Counted from the stretch's first letter, positions 53,809 through 62,912 are shown. The stretch is DNA of 64,000 nucleotides from Cyanobacteria bacterium FACHB-63 (GCA_014695255.1 JACJNX010000099.1:23447-87446); one strand, 5' to 3'. The notes: a model not told the origin generated them from the sequence alone. Numbers and translations are program-made.

Positions 53809-54430
53809 TTCAAACCTCAGGGGTTGTGCTGTTGCATCTGTATCCCCAAAGCTTAGAGAAAATTGCGGGTTTGTTGAATCTTCATAAGCAGAGATTGCGT
53901 CTTCAACTGATTATCACCAATCACACCGCACAGCTTCAAGCCTTGATTTAGACGTTTAGAAAATGAGATCGCGGAAATTAACGGGCACCGATCGCGCTAT
54001 CTAAAGCCACTGCATTCGGAACCGTAGAGAATTTTTTCTTCACCACTCGGCGCAATTTGAACGCACCATTTCCCGCCTGCCTGCCATAGTCGAAATTCAT
54101 CGGAAAATCATGCGATCGCGCTCATTCTCAAACGAAAAATCCCGCCAGATTGACGGGATAGCAAGAAAAATCGCCGAAATACTTACCCAAAATGCGCTTT
54201 GAGGATTTTGGGTCTTATTACCCAATACGTCTATCTTATTTAAGAACACTGGCGGTTCTATTTTACAAACCTGAAATGTTGTGGAGAGAAATTGCAGCGC
54301 ATTTTACTATTTAAGTGGCAACGTTGATTCTCACAACTTCACTACGTAGCTCTTGTGAATTGATCGCTGACCGATGCAGTGCCAACACAACTTTAGTAAA
54401 AAATTACCTTCTTTTTGCTAGGAGGTTAGG
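53809..54430. other. Gene-free region before the metalloprotease gene
   Basis: About 620 bases. It has a 9-bp hairpin ACCCAAAAT/ATTTTGGGT (54185-54213) followed by CTTATTACCC, a CCCG/CGGG hairpin near 54150, and promoter-like AT-rich DNA near 54230-54330. No supported coding frame. AGGAGG at 54420-54425 serves the next gene. Confidence 0.5.
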
Positions 54431-55246
54431 ATGAAAGGCTTCTTCAGCAAGATAACAGCAGCAACATTATTCCTGGGGGCTTTAAGTTCGATCTCTATCG
54501 TAAGCCCAGCTTTAGCAGAGACGTGGCTCTGCCGTACTTTAGGTATTGGTTGTCGGCAGACTATACCTGCGCATAGAGAGGAATATGAATCGCGAGGAGA
54601 CATTGAAACTTGGTCTTTTTTTGCGAAGCCGCAGGTATCTCTAAAGTTTTCTGGGGCACAACGAGAACGACTCTGGCAAGCGCTCACAATTGCGCAACAG
54701 CGCATTCAAGATCCCAGAGTTCTCTCCTGCATAAAGCGCTATGTGGCTAAAGGCTACAGCTTGGGCAGCAATCCCCAGATGGCAGTGGTTTCCTTTGTCG
54801 GTGCTTACCCATCGGCGCATCTGAACCTGAGGAAGGGACAGGGTAGACAAGCATCTTCTACCTACCGTGGTGGGTATCAATATCTACGTATCGACCGAAT
54901 TGATGAAGCACGAAAACGGGATGGTGGGATCACTGTAGGTCGAGCATCGACCGCCTTTGATGTATCAAGCCGAGACATGGAAATCGATATGAATGCAGTC
55001 GCACTAGATGACCCGAAGGTTAGCGTTGATGCTTTGACTGGAGTTATTGTTCACGAAATTCTCCACCTCTGGAAGTATGATCACTCTTCTGCCTCAGATA
55101 TGGCAACACTGAGTAGAGAAGCGCCTGGTAACTTTGTTTATGAAAGTGGTTGGTGCGTTGAGCGAGCTGGTGCTGATAAAACTCCTGGAGAGTTTGGATT
55201 AACAGAAAACTCTTTAAGCGGAAGTGGATTAATTTTTCCTGAGTAA
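54431..55246 (+). CDS. Exported protein with HExxH-x5-H zinc motif
   Basis: A 271-residue protein with a signal peptide (about residues 1-29, ending PALA-E). The C-terminal half has HEILHLWKYDH at residues 208-218: His208, Glu209, His212 and His218, the metzincin spacing HExxHxxxxxH but with Lys instead of the usual Gly. This suggests a zinc metallopeptidase, possibly a new branch. Two Cys in the N-terminal mature region and one near the end may form disulfides. AGGAGG precedes the start. No known family recognised. Confidence 0.7.
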   Translation: MKGFFSKITAATLFLGALSSISIVSPALAETWLCRTLGIGCRQTIPAHREEYESRGDIETWSFFAKPQVSLKFSGAQRERLWQALTIAQQRIQDPRVLSCIKRYVAKGYSLGSNPQMAVVSFVGAYPSAHLNLRKGQGRQASSTYRGGYQYLRIDRIDEARKRDGGITVGRASTAFDVSSRDMEIDMNAVALDDPKVSVDALTGVIVHEILHLWKYDHSSASDMATLSREAPGNFVYESGWCVERAGADKTPGEFGLTENSLSGSGLIFPE

Positions 55247-55435
55247 TCGTTTGGAAAATCGTACTAAAAGGGCAAAGACTGGATGGGAAGCTTAAATCGC
55301 CTCCTCGTTGAGTGATTTTTCGATTGAGAATGCCATTCGTCCCCTTCCTGATTCACAGCTAGATACTTAGGAATCGATCCAGTTAGCCCCCCAGAGGAGG
55401 CTAGTCTACCTAAGTAGAATATCAGCAGATGGCGA

Positions 55436-55466
55436 AGGTGTTTGTATTATAGGTACGAACACCTTT
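55436..55466 (+). terminator. Hairpin after the metalloprotease-like gene
   Basis: AAGGTGTTTGT (55436-55446) pairs with ACGAACACCTT (55456-55466), one G-U pair, 9-base loop. Only a short T-tract follows. Confidence 0.5.
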
Positions 55467-55480
55467 AGCAAATCAAGCTT

Positions 55481-55849
55481 TTAACCGATCGTCAACTGCG
55501 CCGCTCTGCCAAAAGTCCCCAAGTCACTAGCCCAAGCATGAACGCCAGAATCAGCCATGCTTCGATCGACAGGGGCGCGATCGCGGATACTCCGCACCCG
55601 GATCATGACGGCTGGAAAGTCAACTGTGACTTCTGCATGAATGCCGAGCTTTTCTGCCTGTCGTGCCCGCCCTGCTGCGTGTGCTGCTGCCAAAAAAGCC
55701 TTCGATGGCGTACAGCCATAGTTCACACAACTCCCACCTAAAGCGTCTGGCTCAAACAGCACCACTTTTTGTCCTGCCTGAGCAAAATCACAAGCAAGCG
55801 GAATGCCGCCTTGTCCACTGCCAATCACAATCAAATCTGCGGTTTCCAT
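55481..55849 (-). pseudogene. Truncated flavin-dependent disulfide oxidoreductase
   Basis: The first 95 or so residues are the FAD-binding start of a mercuric-reductase/dihydrolipoamide-dehydrogenase-like enzyme: DLIVIGSGQGGIPLACDFAQAGQKVVLFE, the redox disulfide GGSCVNYGCTPSKAF, and VDFPAVMIRVRSIRDR. The frame then runs into a repeat shared with 56560-56628 and stops. The NAD-binding and interface domains are lost, so the protein is inactive. The break coincides with the repeat edge near 55568-55578. Confidence 0.8.
55499..55568 (-). repeat. About 70-bp repeat encoding a membrane-helix end, copy 1
   Basis: Matches 56560-56628 with few differences. Read on the minus strand in one frame it gives IEAWLILAFMLGLVTWGLLAERRS and a stop, the C-terminal transmembrane end of an unrecognised protein. 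It is joined directly to the truncated flavin oxidoreductase. Confidence 0.75.
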
Positions 55850-55870
55850 CGCGCCTATGCTCCCTATTCC

Positions 55871-56314
55871 CTACACCGCGCCAATTTCTTGCAGCAGGGT
55901 GAGCCAGTTGACAGCATTTCGGGTTTCGGTCAATTTGCCGTTTGCAAGCCGATAGATACTAATACCCGTGAGGTCGATCGTTTTGCCTGTTGGCGCAACA
56001 CCCATAAACTCGCCAGTGTGGGTTAAGCTACCTGTCCAACGCACCACAACTTGATCGCCAAGGGCAATCAAATCGTCGATCGTAAAATGCACGTTGCTGA
56101 AGATCCCCTGTCCGCTTCGGAAATCAGCCTTTGCACCCTCAATGCCCCGTCCGGGTGGATTGTGCCCATAGTCTAAGTAGTCTGAGGAGATGATTTCATC
56201 CAACACGTCTTCTCGTCCCTGGTTGTATACTTCCTCGTAGAAGCGTCGGACGATCGCTTTATTCTGCTCTTGAAGGCTGCCTTGTTGAGGGTTGTTTTCT
56301 TGGACAAAGGTCAT
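55871..56314 (-). CDS. SnoaL-like ester cyclase family protein
   Basis: A 147-residue NTF2-fold protein. Characteristic are NKAIVRRFYEEVYNQGREDVLDEIISSDYLDYGHNPPGRGIEGAKADF, DQVVVRWTGSLTHTGEFMGVAPTGKTIDLTGISIYRL and the final helix. SnoaL-like proteins are small hydrolases, isomerases or cyclases; role unknown. It lies 22 bases downstream on the other side of the truncated flavin gene, both minus-strand. Confidence 0.85.
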   Translation of the reverse strand: MTFVQENNPQQGSLQEQNKAIVRRFYEEVYNQGREDVLDEIISSDYLDYGHNPPGRGIEGAKADFRSGQGIFSNVHFTIDDLIALGDQVVVRWTGSLTHTGEFMGVAPTGKTIDLTGISIYRLANGKLTETRNAVNWLTLLQEIGAV

Positions 56315-56559
56315 CGTAAAACTCCTAAGCTAACTTGCTCAAATCATCTTCACGATCCTATGTAGGCAGGTCTTCTTGTTGCGTCGGCCTAAGGTGAGGC
56401 TTACTGTTGCATTGTCCGCTTCATAAGCCCAAGGTTGCGTCTCACGGTGAAGCGTAGTAAATCAGCAAGTTGCCAGAGAATTTTGTGAAAAAACAAGTCA
56501 ACGATGAACCAAATTCAAAGCAGCAAGCCCTGATGAACAATTCAAGATACATCAGATTC

Positions 56560-56628
56560 CGCCGCTCTGGCAGAATCACCAAGTCACTAGCCCAAGCATG
56601 AATGCCAGAATCAGCCATGCTTCGATCG
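56560..56628 (-). repeat. About 70-bp repeat encoding a membrane-helix end, copy 2
   Basis: Nearly identical to 55499-55568. The same minus-strand frame stops early at the position of the GLLAERRS coding part. It borders the left end of the IS6-like element, which begins at 56634. Confidence 0.75.
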
Positions 56629-56633
56629 TTATA

Positions 56634-57433
56634 GGGGTTGTGTCGCAAAAATGGTAGGGTGTGGAAGCTCAATTTTCTCTAGTCTTGCTCTAAATGACGA
56701 CCGATTCCTTGTTCAAATGGCGGCACTTTTCGCCTGAGAGCATCTTGCTGAATGTGCGCTGGTATTGTCGCTACTTCCTCAGCTACCGAGACTTGGAGGA
56801 GATGATGGCAGAGCAAGTCGCCGTGGACCATTCCACTCTCAATCGGTGGGTACTGAAATTCGCACCAGAAATAGATAAGCGGATGCGTCCGTTCTTGAAT
56901 CCCACGAACGACTCGTGGAGAGTCGATGAAACCTACATCGAGATCCGAGGAGAGTAGAGATACCTGTACCGAGCGGTGGATTCGGAGGGCAATACCCTGG
57001 ACTTCATGCTGAGTGCGAGGCGGGATGGCAAGGCGGCAGCGCGCTTTTTCCGTGAAGTGTTGAGAGCGAAGCACACTCAAACTCCACGAGTGATTACCGT
57101 TGATAAAAATGCAGCGTATCCCGTTGCCGTCAATGAATTGAAGCAAGACTAAACGTTGAAAGCCGAGACCGAATTGCGGCAGTACAAATATTTGAATAAC
57201 ATCATTGAGCAAGACCATCGGAACATCAAACGAATTGTAAAACCAATGATGGGATTTCAGTCGTTCAACACAGCAAGAAGAACATTGGGGATACCGGTCT
57301 ACCACACTCTCAACATACCAGGGGATAGTGTATCTCAAGCAGATTCATCAATGAACTCTTCGGAGTGATTGCTTAAAACAATACGAATGAGATCGATTCG
57401 TTTGTCACTTTGAAATCTTTGCGACAGAACCGT
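56634..57433 (+). mobile_element. IS6-family-like insertion sequence, decayed
   Basis: The ends match as inverted repeats: GGTTGTGTCGCAAA at 56636-56649 and TTTGCGACAGAACC at 57418-57431, 13 of 14 bases. The 800-bp size is normal for IS6. A transposase pseudogene fills the middle. No clear 8-bp target duplication is visible. The last 86 bases recur at 62821-62906. Confidence 0.8.
56694..57368 (+). pseudogene. IS6-family transposase with internal stops
   Basis: Reads FKWRHFSPESILLNVRWYCRYFLSYRDLEEMMAEQ, then NDSWRVDETYIEIRGE, a TAG at 56955 where the family has Trp, YLYRAVDSEGNTLDFMLS, VITVDKNAAYP, a TAA at 57150 in a charged loop, and KYLNNIIEQDHRNIKRIVKPMMGFQ. All three catalytic acids (D, D, E) are present. 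The C-terminus diverges after the ARRTLG segment. Two stops make it inactive. Confidence 0.88.
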
Positions 57434-57489
57434 CAGCGGTGTGTCGGTTGATTTAACGAGTGGAAACGCTGCTGTTGGCATCGGGTAAG

Positions 57490-57690
57490 TTCCGCTTACC
57501 GGGCAAAAAGCAATTGCATCAGGATGCATACGCTTGGCAAGTGTGGGTCGTGGATGTGACCGAGAGGTAGATCGAACGCCCGAGAAAAACCAAAGAGATT
57601 ACTACAGTGGCAAAAAGCGAAAACACACGCTGAAAGTGCAAATGGTTGCCAACCAAGCGATCGGACAAATTATCCGACCGCTTTTGGCGA
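57490..57690 (+). pseudogene. IS5-like (DDE) transposase fragment
   Basis: A frame reads KFRLPGKKQLHQDAYAWQVWVVDVTER, a TAG, then IERP; a shifted frame continues KNQRDYYSGKKRKHTLKVQMVANQAIGQII. This is the middle of an IS5-type transposase. Both ends are missing. It lies between the IS6-like element and the exported paralogue gene. Confidence 0.75.
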
Positions 57691-57699
57691 ATGTTCGCT

Positions 57700-58776
57700 C
57701 TACTTTGATAGTTTGTTCCAGGTTTGAATAATAGACTGGAAGGATCTTGGAAGATTCTTTGTTTCTAAATCAATGTACTGTGTTGTCATTCCCATTCCTT
57801 GCAGAGTCGTGGTCGGATAGTCTGCAAAAGCGGCACTACTGAGATAGCGCAGATTGTGCAAATTAGGAAATCGTTGTGTTTGGAGCAATTGCTCAAATCG
57901 TTCAACTTCCGGTTGAGACAGCCGTTTCACAATTACCGGACGAGTCCGAATATTCGGAGCGCTGACGTATTTCGTAATCACGCCCTCTTTGGTCAAGCTC
58001 AGCCGCGTCACTGTGCCTGCAAGATCCCCCGAAACGATCGATTGAAATACCACAGTGTCCTCGCTCGGCAGTTTGTTTTCTTCTGGAATAAACGAAGGCA
58101 CTAATCCGCCTCGGCTACCACTTGCGGTTGAATTCTGAACGATGCGAGTTCCAGACTGATCGAAGTGATAGATCCAACTCCGTTCGCCATTAGTCACGAT
58201 TGCTTGCCACCCAGGCAGCGCGATTCTAGTACAAGCTTGCCGAGGTTTGAAGATGCCAAGACAACCATCCCAGGTTGTTGATCGGACTGCTGCAATCTTC
58301 AAGCGATCGACGGGGACTCGAACTTGTCGCGAAACCTTATTCAGCAAACGTTGGCTGACTTCAATGGGTAAAGTTGCCTCGCTCGATCGCGGCTCTAAGC
58401 GAACGGTGTTGGCATTATTGTCTGTGTGGTAGGTTAAGTTGTTCTGTCCATCTGAGACTTCGACTCGCCAGCCTTCGATTAATGCTTGGGCGCAGATTTC
58501 AGCCGCACCCCCTAAGCCAAGACAACTATCCATCCAAGTCTGCTGATTGAAGCCCACAAGATTGACCGCACTCGGCTGAACGCCAAACTCTTGAGCAGCA
58601 GCTTGGCGAACCTTCTGTTCGACGGATTCCGGCAAAGCAGCAAGCTTTGGCGTGAGGGCAACCTCGAACAGCCGAGGAGCCGCGAATCCAGCTTGAATGG
58701 AAAGCCCAGCACTGGTACTGAGCATGAATCCAGTCAGCACGATCGTCGTTATCTGATGCAACAAACGAGAATTCAT
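57700..58776 (-). CDS. Exported protein with two W-C-LGL modules
   Basis: A 358-residue protein with a signal peptide (about residues 1-33). Two successive modules carry TWMDSCLGL...C...IEGWRVEVSDG...YHT (about residues 45-125) and TWDGCLGIF...C...LPGWQAIVTNG...YHF (about 135-215). The C-terminal region matches the one-module paralogue at 13725: VVFQSIVSG and VIVKRLSQPEVERFEQLLQTQRFPNLHNLRYLS. Paired cysteines in each module could form disulfides. Function unknown. It ends close to an IS5-like fragment. Confidence 0.78.
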   Translation of the reverse strand: MNSRLLHQITTIVLTGFMLSTSAGLSIQAGFAAPRLFEVALTPKLAALPESVEQKVRQAAAQEFGVQPSAVNLVGFNQQTWMDSCLGLGGAAEICAQALIEGWRVEVSDGQNNLTYHTDNNANTVRLEPRSSEATLPIEVSQRLLNKVSRQVRVPVDRLKIAAVRSTTWDGCLGIFKPRQACTRIALPGWQAIVTNGERSWIYHFDQSGTRIVQNSTASGSRGGLVPSFIPEENKLPSEDTVVFQSIVSGDLAGTVTRLSLTKEGVITKYVSAPNIRTRPVIVKRLSQPEVERFEQLLQTQRFPNLHNLRYLSSAAFADYPTTTLQGMGMTTQYIDLETKNLPRSFQSIIQTWNKLSK

Positions 58777-59106
58777 AACAATTGAGAGCGTTAAGGACAG
58801 TTCTAACTTAGCCAGTCGAATGCTGAAGGACGATTGCTGTTTCTGAATTTGCTACAGTACTCGCAATTCGTTACTCAACGTGTCGCAGGTGAGGTGCGCT
58901 CGGCGAGGTGTTGCCGGAGTTTGATCTGCTTTCATTACCTGCAAGCATTACATGATCTCCATCTAAAGGTTCAAGAACTCTACAAGTAGGGATACCTCAA
59001 GAGTTGGAGGAAAAGATGAGCTTCAGTCTCTAGGCTGGTTGGTGTGACGGGTGAGCGCGATCGATAACTATCAATTCTTTTCAAAATGTAAGTAGCTGGA
59101 GGAACG
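58777..59106. other. Divergent promoter region
   Basis: About 330 bases between divergent genes. A short frame reading GEVLPEFDLLSLPA near 58910-58950 resembles the C-terminal end of Uma2 proteins, perhaps a relic. A GGAGG ribosome-binding site precedes 59107. Nothing else is seen. Confidence 0.4.
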
Positions 59107-60453
59107 ATGCCAAACGCTACAGATACAAATCTCGTCAATGTTGTAAGGCAAGCGGCTTGTCCACTAACAGGCAGAACCTCAGATTATGATTCTCTCATGG
59201 CTCTAATTGGGGATGCACGTTTGGTGTTGATAGGTGAAGCAACGCATGGAACTCATGAGTTCTATCAACAGCGAGCAGAAATCACAAAACGATTGATTCA
59301 AGACAAAGGCTTCACCGCTGTTGCCGTTGAAGCAGACTTTCCAGATGCTTATCGAGTGAACCGCTATGTACGGGGAGTGAATCTCGATCCGACTCCTGAA
59401 GTCGCATTACGAGGGTTTCAACAATTTCCAACTTGGATGTGGCGCAATGTCGATATAGTCGCTTTCGTCGGCTGGCTGCGTCAGCATAACGATGCCCTCA
59501 CTCCAAGCCAATCCAAGGTCGGCTTCTATGGCTTAGATTTGTACAGTCTTTATCGCTCGATCGCAGCCGTGCTGGATTACCTTGATCGCGTTGACCCAGA
59601 AGCGGCAAAACGGGCACGCGATCGCTATGCTTGCTTAGATCACTTTGCTGAAGATGCTAAAGATTATGGTTACGCTGTCATCTTTGGCTTCAGTGAATCT
59701 TGTCAAGAAGAAGCCGTGAATCAGTTAACGGAGTTACAACAACAATCGGGCGAGTATACCCAACAAGAGGGTCAGGTTGCAGCGGATGAATTCTTCTATG
59801 CAGAACAAAACGCTCATTTGGTAAAAGATGCCGAAGCCTACTATCGCTCGATGTTTGAGGGGCAGGTATCGTCCTGGAATGTGCGAGATCGTCACATGGC
59901 AGATAGCTTGGATAATTTAGTTGAATATCTCGATCGCCAAGGAAATGAGTCTAAGGTCGTCGTTTGGGCGCACAACTCTCATTTAGGAGATGCACGGGCA
60001 ACCGATATGAGCAAAGCTGGAGAGTGGAACCTCGGTCAACTCGTGCGCGAAAAATATGGACAGGATGCTGTCTTGATCGGATTCAGCACTCATACCGGAA
60101 CCGTGACCGCCGCCGCTCACTGGAATGAACCTCCGCAGTTAAAGCGAGTTCGCTCCAGTCTACCCGGTAGCTATGAGGCACTATTTCACGAGACTAGCCT
60201 CTCTCAATTTTGGATTAATCTGCAAGCTGAAAATTTAGCAGTTGCAGGATTGCGAGAACGGCGATTAGAGCGAGCGATCGGTGTAATTTATCACCCTGAA
60301 ACGGAACGCGAGAGCCACTACTTCTATGCGTCGCTGCCTCAACAGTTCGATGTCATGATTCACATTGATGACACTCGTGGAGTCGAACCGATCGATCACA
60401 CCGTTGAATCGATGATCGACGAAGTACCAGAAACCTTTCCCTCTGCCCTTTAA
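59107..60453 (+). CDS. Erythromycin-esterase-family protein
   Basis: A 448-residue member of the EreA/ChaN-like erythromycin esterase family. Signature parts are LIGEATHGTHEFYQQRAEITKRLIQDKGFTAVAVEADFPDAYRVNRYV, WMWRNVDIVAFVGWLRQHN, VWAHNSHLGDARAT and the terminal HPETERESHYFYA. Key His and Glu residues are kept. In cyanobacteria and actinobacteria such genes often accompany phosphoribosyltransferases in stress clusters, so antibiotic hydrolysis need not be the function. The SDR gene follows after 19 bases. Confidence 0.9.
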   Translation: MPNATDTNLVNVVRQAACPLTGRTSDYDSLMALIGDARLVLIGEATHGTHEFYQQRAEITKRLIQDKGFTAVAVEADFPDAYRVNRYVRGVNLDPTPEVALRGFQQFPTWMWRNVDIVAFVGWLRQHNDALTPSQSKVGFYGLDLYSLYRSIAAVLDYLDRVDPEAAKRARDRYACLDHFAEDAKDYGYAVIFGFSESCQEEAVNQLTELQQQSGEYTQQEGQVAADEFFYAEQNAHLVKDAEAYYRSMFEGQVSSWNVRDRHMADSLDNLVEYLDRQGNESKVVVWAHNSHLGDARATDMSKAGEWNLGQLVREKYGQDAVLIGFSTHTGTVTAAAHWNEPPQLKRVRSSLPGSYEALFHETSLSQFWINLQAENLAVAGLRERRLERAIGVIYHPETERESHYFYASLPQQFDVMIHIDDTRGVEPIDHTVESMIDEVPETFPSAL

Positions 60454-60472
60454 CCAACCACGGAGTGATAGT

Positions 60473-61254
60473 ATGACTGAGAAAAAGTTAGCGAATGAAA
60501 TCGCGATCGTCACAGGTTCTGATTCTGGGATTGGGCAGGCAACCGCAATCTCCTTTGCCCGTGAGGGTGCAGATGTTGCTGTGACCTATCTTGAAGATCA
60601 GCAGGGAGCTGAGCATACCGTGCAACGGATCGAAGAAGCCGGACAAAAAGCAATTCTCGTGCAACTCGATCAAAGCAAGCCGGAAAGCGTAGAGCAGCTA
60701 TTTCGAACCGTGAAAGATAAGTTAGGTGCCCCAACCGTTCTTGTGAATAATGCTGCTGCCTCGTCTGCAAACACTCCAGTGAGCGAGATGTCATTCGAAG
60801 CTTGGGATCATGCGATTAAGACGAATCTGTATGGTCCTTTCCTTTGCTGCCAACAGTTTATCCGTGCGATCAAAGGGGCTGACAAGCGGGGTGTGATTAT
60901 CAATATTTCTAGCGTGCATGAAGAAATCCCAATCCTGGAACCGCAGATTACTGTGCGGCGAAAGGTGGGTTGCGTAATCTCACACGGGTTCTAGCCTTAG
61001 AATTGGCAGACCAGTCGATCAATGTGAATAACATTGCGCCTGGAATGATTCTGACTCCGATGAACCAATCTGCGCTGGATGACCCTGAAGCTTGGAAGCA
61101 ACAGGTACAGCACATTCCGTTGAAACGAGCAGGGGAACCCCAAGAAATTGCCCATGCAGCCGTATTTCTAGCATCGAAAGATGGGAGATACATCCACGGG
61201 ACGACATTGTTTGTTGATGGTGGATTAATGCAAAATATCGGTCAAGGAGCTTGA
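60473..61254 (+). pseudogene. SDR oxidoreductase (glucose-dehydrogenase-like), frameshifted
   Basis: The first part (EIAIVTGSDSGIGQATAISFAREGADVAVTY, VLVNNAAASSANTPVSEMS, GVIINISSVHEEIP) is followed in the next frame by NPGTADYCAAKGGLRNLTRVLALELADQSINVNNIAPGMILTPMN and a normal C-terminus ending VDGGLMQNIGQGA. The shift lies at the CCCAAT near 60928-60933, where one missing base would restore IPNPGTADYCAAK with the catalytic Tyr and Lys. The rest of the roughly 260 residues is intact, so the mutation is recent or a sequencing error. Confidence 0.85.
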
Positions 61255-61260
61255 AGGTGG

Positions 61261-61300
61261 GCTAAGGCTTTATTTGAAGCCTTAGCCTCTGTTGTGTTTA
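61261..61300 (+). terminator. Terminator of the esterase-family/SDR operon
   Basis: GCTAAGGCTT (61261-61270) pairs with AAGCCTTAGC (61277-61286) with a 6-base loop and is followed by CTCTGTTGTGTTT. Confidence 0.75.
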
Positions 61301-61311
61301 CTCGACTGTGT

Positions 61312-61515
61312 TTACTCAACAGCCTGGGAGGGTTGGTTCTCAGACTCCTGCTGCTCGGTTGAATCAGCGGAAGTTGTAGCGGCCCCAGCAGCTTCGACAT
61401 CAAGATAAGAAGCTTGAATCTCTTCATCACCGGGAGAAGCACTCAATTCGTCTTGAGGAAGCTGCTCAACGCCAAGGGGTTCATCTTCTTTTGGCTTCGG
61501 TTGCGGGTTGGACAT
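61312..61515 (-). CDS. Small acidic disordered protein
   Basis: A 67-residue product (MSNPQPKPKEDEPLGVEQL...) rich in Glu, Gln, Ser, Pro with no hydrophobic core. Downstream of the esterase gene on the same strand. A similar short acidic protein is encoded at 62290. Likely intrinsically disordered; such proteins appear in desiccation and stress gene clusters, but the role is inferred. Confidence 0.6.
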   Translation of the reverse strand: MSNPQPKPKEDEPLGVEQLPQDELSASPGDEEIQASYLDVEAAGAATTSADSTEQQESENQPSQAVE

Positions 61516-61552
61516 TGTTCTACTCCAATAGGGATCACCGAAACAACTGTAA

Positions 61553-62275
61553 TTAATGAGGTATGACTGATTGAGTAGTGAACCCTTGCACTGCTTCATA
61601 AGCGATCGCACTAGGAACCGTATGCGAACCGTCAAATTCTCGATAAAGCACGTCGTAGCCTGCTTGTTGTAGTCGGGGCAGAATCCGACGACTGCATTGA
61701 TCAATCGGCAACACTGTATCGCCTTTGCCATGAGACACAAAGCATCGGGGCTGTCCGACTTGAGTTGCGGGTGCCATAAATCCAGGCGAGAAAGCAAGGA
61801 TATCAGTAAACAAATCCCCATTGGTAACGCCTACGGAAAGGGCGTATGATGCTCCGTCTGAGAAACCTGCGATCGCGATTTGATTCGGGTTAATCGAATA
61901 ACGAGAAAACGTCTGTGACAATGCTTGATCAATAAAGGCAATGTCAGAACCGTAATGACTGAGAATCACATCCCAAGTTTGCTCACGTGAGTCGATCGCT
62001 AACACGATCACTCTCAATTGCTCTGCCCATTGCTGAATGATACTGAGTCCATTTTCCGCATTGCCTCCTGCACCATGTAGCATCAGCACGAGAGGATTAG
62101 AAGAATCTGCTCGATAAGCTGTAGGAACATAAAGTAACCCATCTCGCTTACCTGCTAATTTGAGCGGATGCAGCCCAGGAGAGCTAGATCCCTTCGGCTG
62201 TATCGGACGAGCGCGTAATCGTCCTGCTGCGGCTGGACTTGATTGCTTCAGAAGTTTAGAGTTGATTCGCGGCAT
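61553..62275 (-). CDS. Alpha/beta hydrolase, feruloyl-esterase/PHB-depolymerase-like
   Basis: A 240-residue esterase. LVLMLHGAGGNAENGL provides the oxyanion region, AGFSDGASYAL the GxSxG serine elbow, and the histidine is in FDGSHTVP with an aspartate in GDTVLPID. Short-chain or aromatic ester hydrolysis is possible. It lies between the two small acidic-protein genes on one strand, so the three may form an operon. Confidence 0.85.
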   Translation of the reverse strand: MPRINSKLLKQSSPAAAGRLRARPIQPKGSSSPGLHPLKLAGKRDGLLYVPTAYRADSSNPLVLMLHGAGGNAENGLSIIQQWAEQLRVIVLAIDSREQTWDVILSHYGSDIAFIDQALSQTFSRYSINPNQIAIAGFSDGASYALSVGVTNGDLFTDILAFSPGFMAPATQVGQPRCFVSHGKGDTVLPIDQCSRRILPRLQQAGYDVLYREFDGSHTVPSAIAYEAVQGFTTQSVIPH

Positions 62276-62289
62276 AATTTCAATTACCG

Positions 62290-62601
62290 TTATTCTGCGC
62301 TGGGAGCATCCGTTGTAAGAGACAAGTTGCCTTCGTCATCAAGCTGCGTCAGATCGACTGGATAATTTCCTGTTGTCGTAAATTGTTTCGCTTCTGTCGG
62401 ATCATCGGTTTCTTGATCGCCAGACAAGTTGCTTGCTACGGGTTCGTTGCTTGAATCATCGAGTTGGGGATCGACTTGGGCGTTTGCATCGAGTAATGCA
62501 CTTCCACCTGCAGCGTGAGTCTGTCCTGAGATCGTTTGTTGCGCTTCCAGTGCTGCTTGGTTGGGAGTTGCGCCTTGGTTTGCCATTGATTGGTCGTTCA
62601 T
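62290..62601 (-). CDS. Small acidic disordered protein
   Basis: A 103-residue product rich in Asp, Ser, Gln, Thr (ANAQVDPQLDDSSNEPVASNLSG). No folded domain is recognisable. The esterase gene starts 14 bases downstream. It pairs in style with the acidic gene at 61312. Confidence 0.6.
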   Translation of the reverse strand: MNDQSMANQGATPNQAALEAQQTISGQTHAAGGSALLDANAQVDPQLDDSSNEPVASNLSGDQETDDPTEAKQFTTTGNYPVDLTQLDDEGNLSLTTDAPSAE

Positions 62602-62820
62602 GGTTTGAAGTGTTTTAGTATTGCAGTTTGTTTCGTAGAGTCAGCATCGATCGCACTGTCAGAAATTTTCACCAGCACAGGGATTAATCGAGTATCTGAT
62701 AACAGACTTTCATGCTAAGAATTGCTGTAAGCTCAACCGTCTATCCAATGTCATATTCATGATTACTTTGAAATAACAAGCGATCGAAGAAACGAGAGCT
62801 TGTTCAATGAAACAATCAGG

Positions 62821-62906
62821 GTTCTGTCTCAAAGATTTCAAAGTGACAAACGAATCGATCTCATTCGTATTGTTTTAGGCAATTACTCCAAAGAGTTCGT
62901 TGATGA
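62821..62906 (+). repeat. Remnant right end of the IS6-like element
   Basis: Matches the reverse complement of 57345-57430 at all but a handful of 86 positions, including the GGTTCTGTCTCAAA terminus. No transposase is left. It lies directly before the second copy of the palindromic repeat. Confidence 0.85.
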
Positions 62907-62912
62907 ACTGGT

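Noticed and set aside
56679..57338. Long minus-strand ORF opposite the transposase
   Set aside because: It is antisense to a recognisable, if decayed, IS6 transposase and has no family features.
57335..57529. Small minus-strand ORF with QRFQSDKRIDLIRIVLSN
   Set aside because: It is explained as the terminal sequence of the IS6-like element, repeated at 62821-62906 without coding context.
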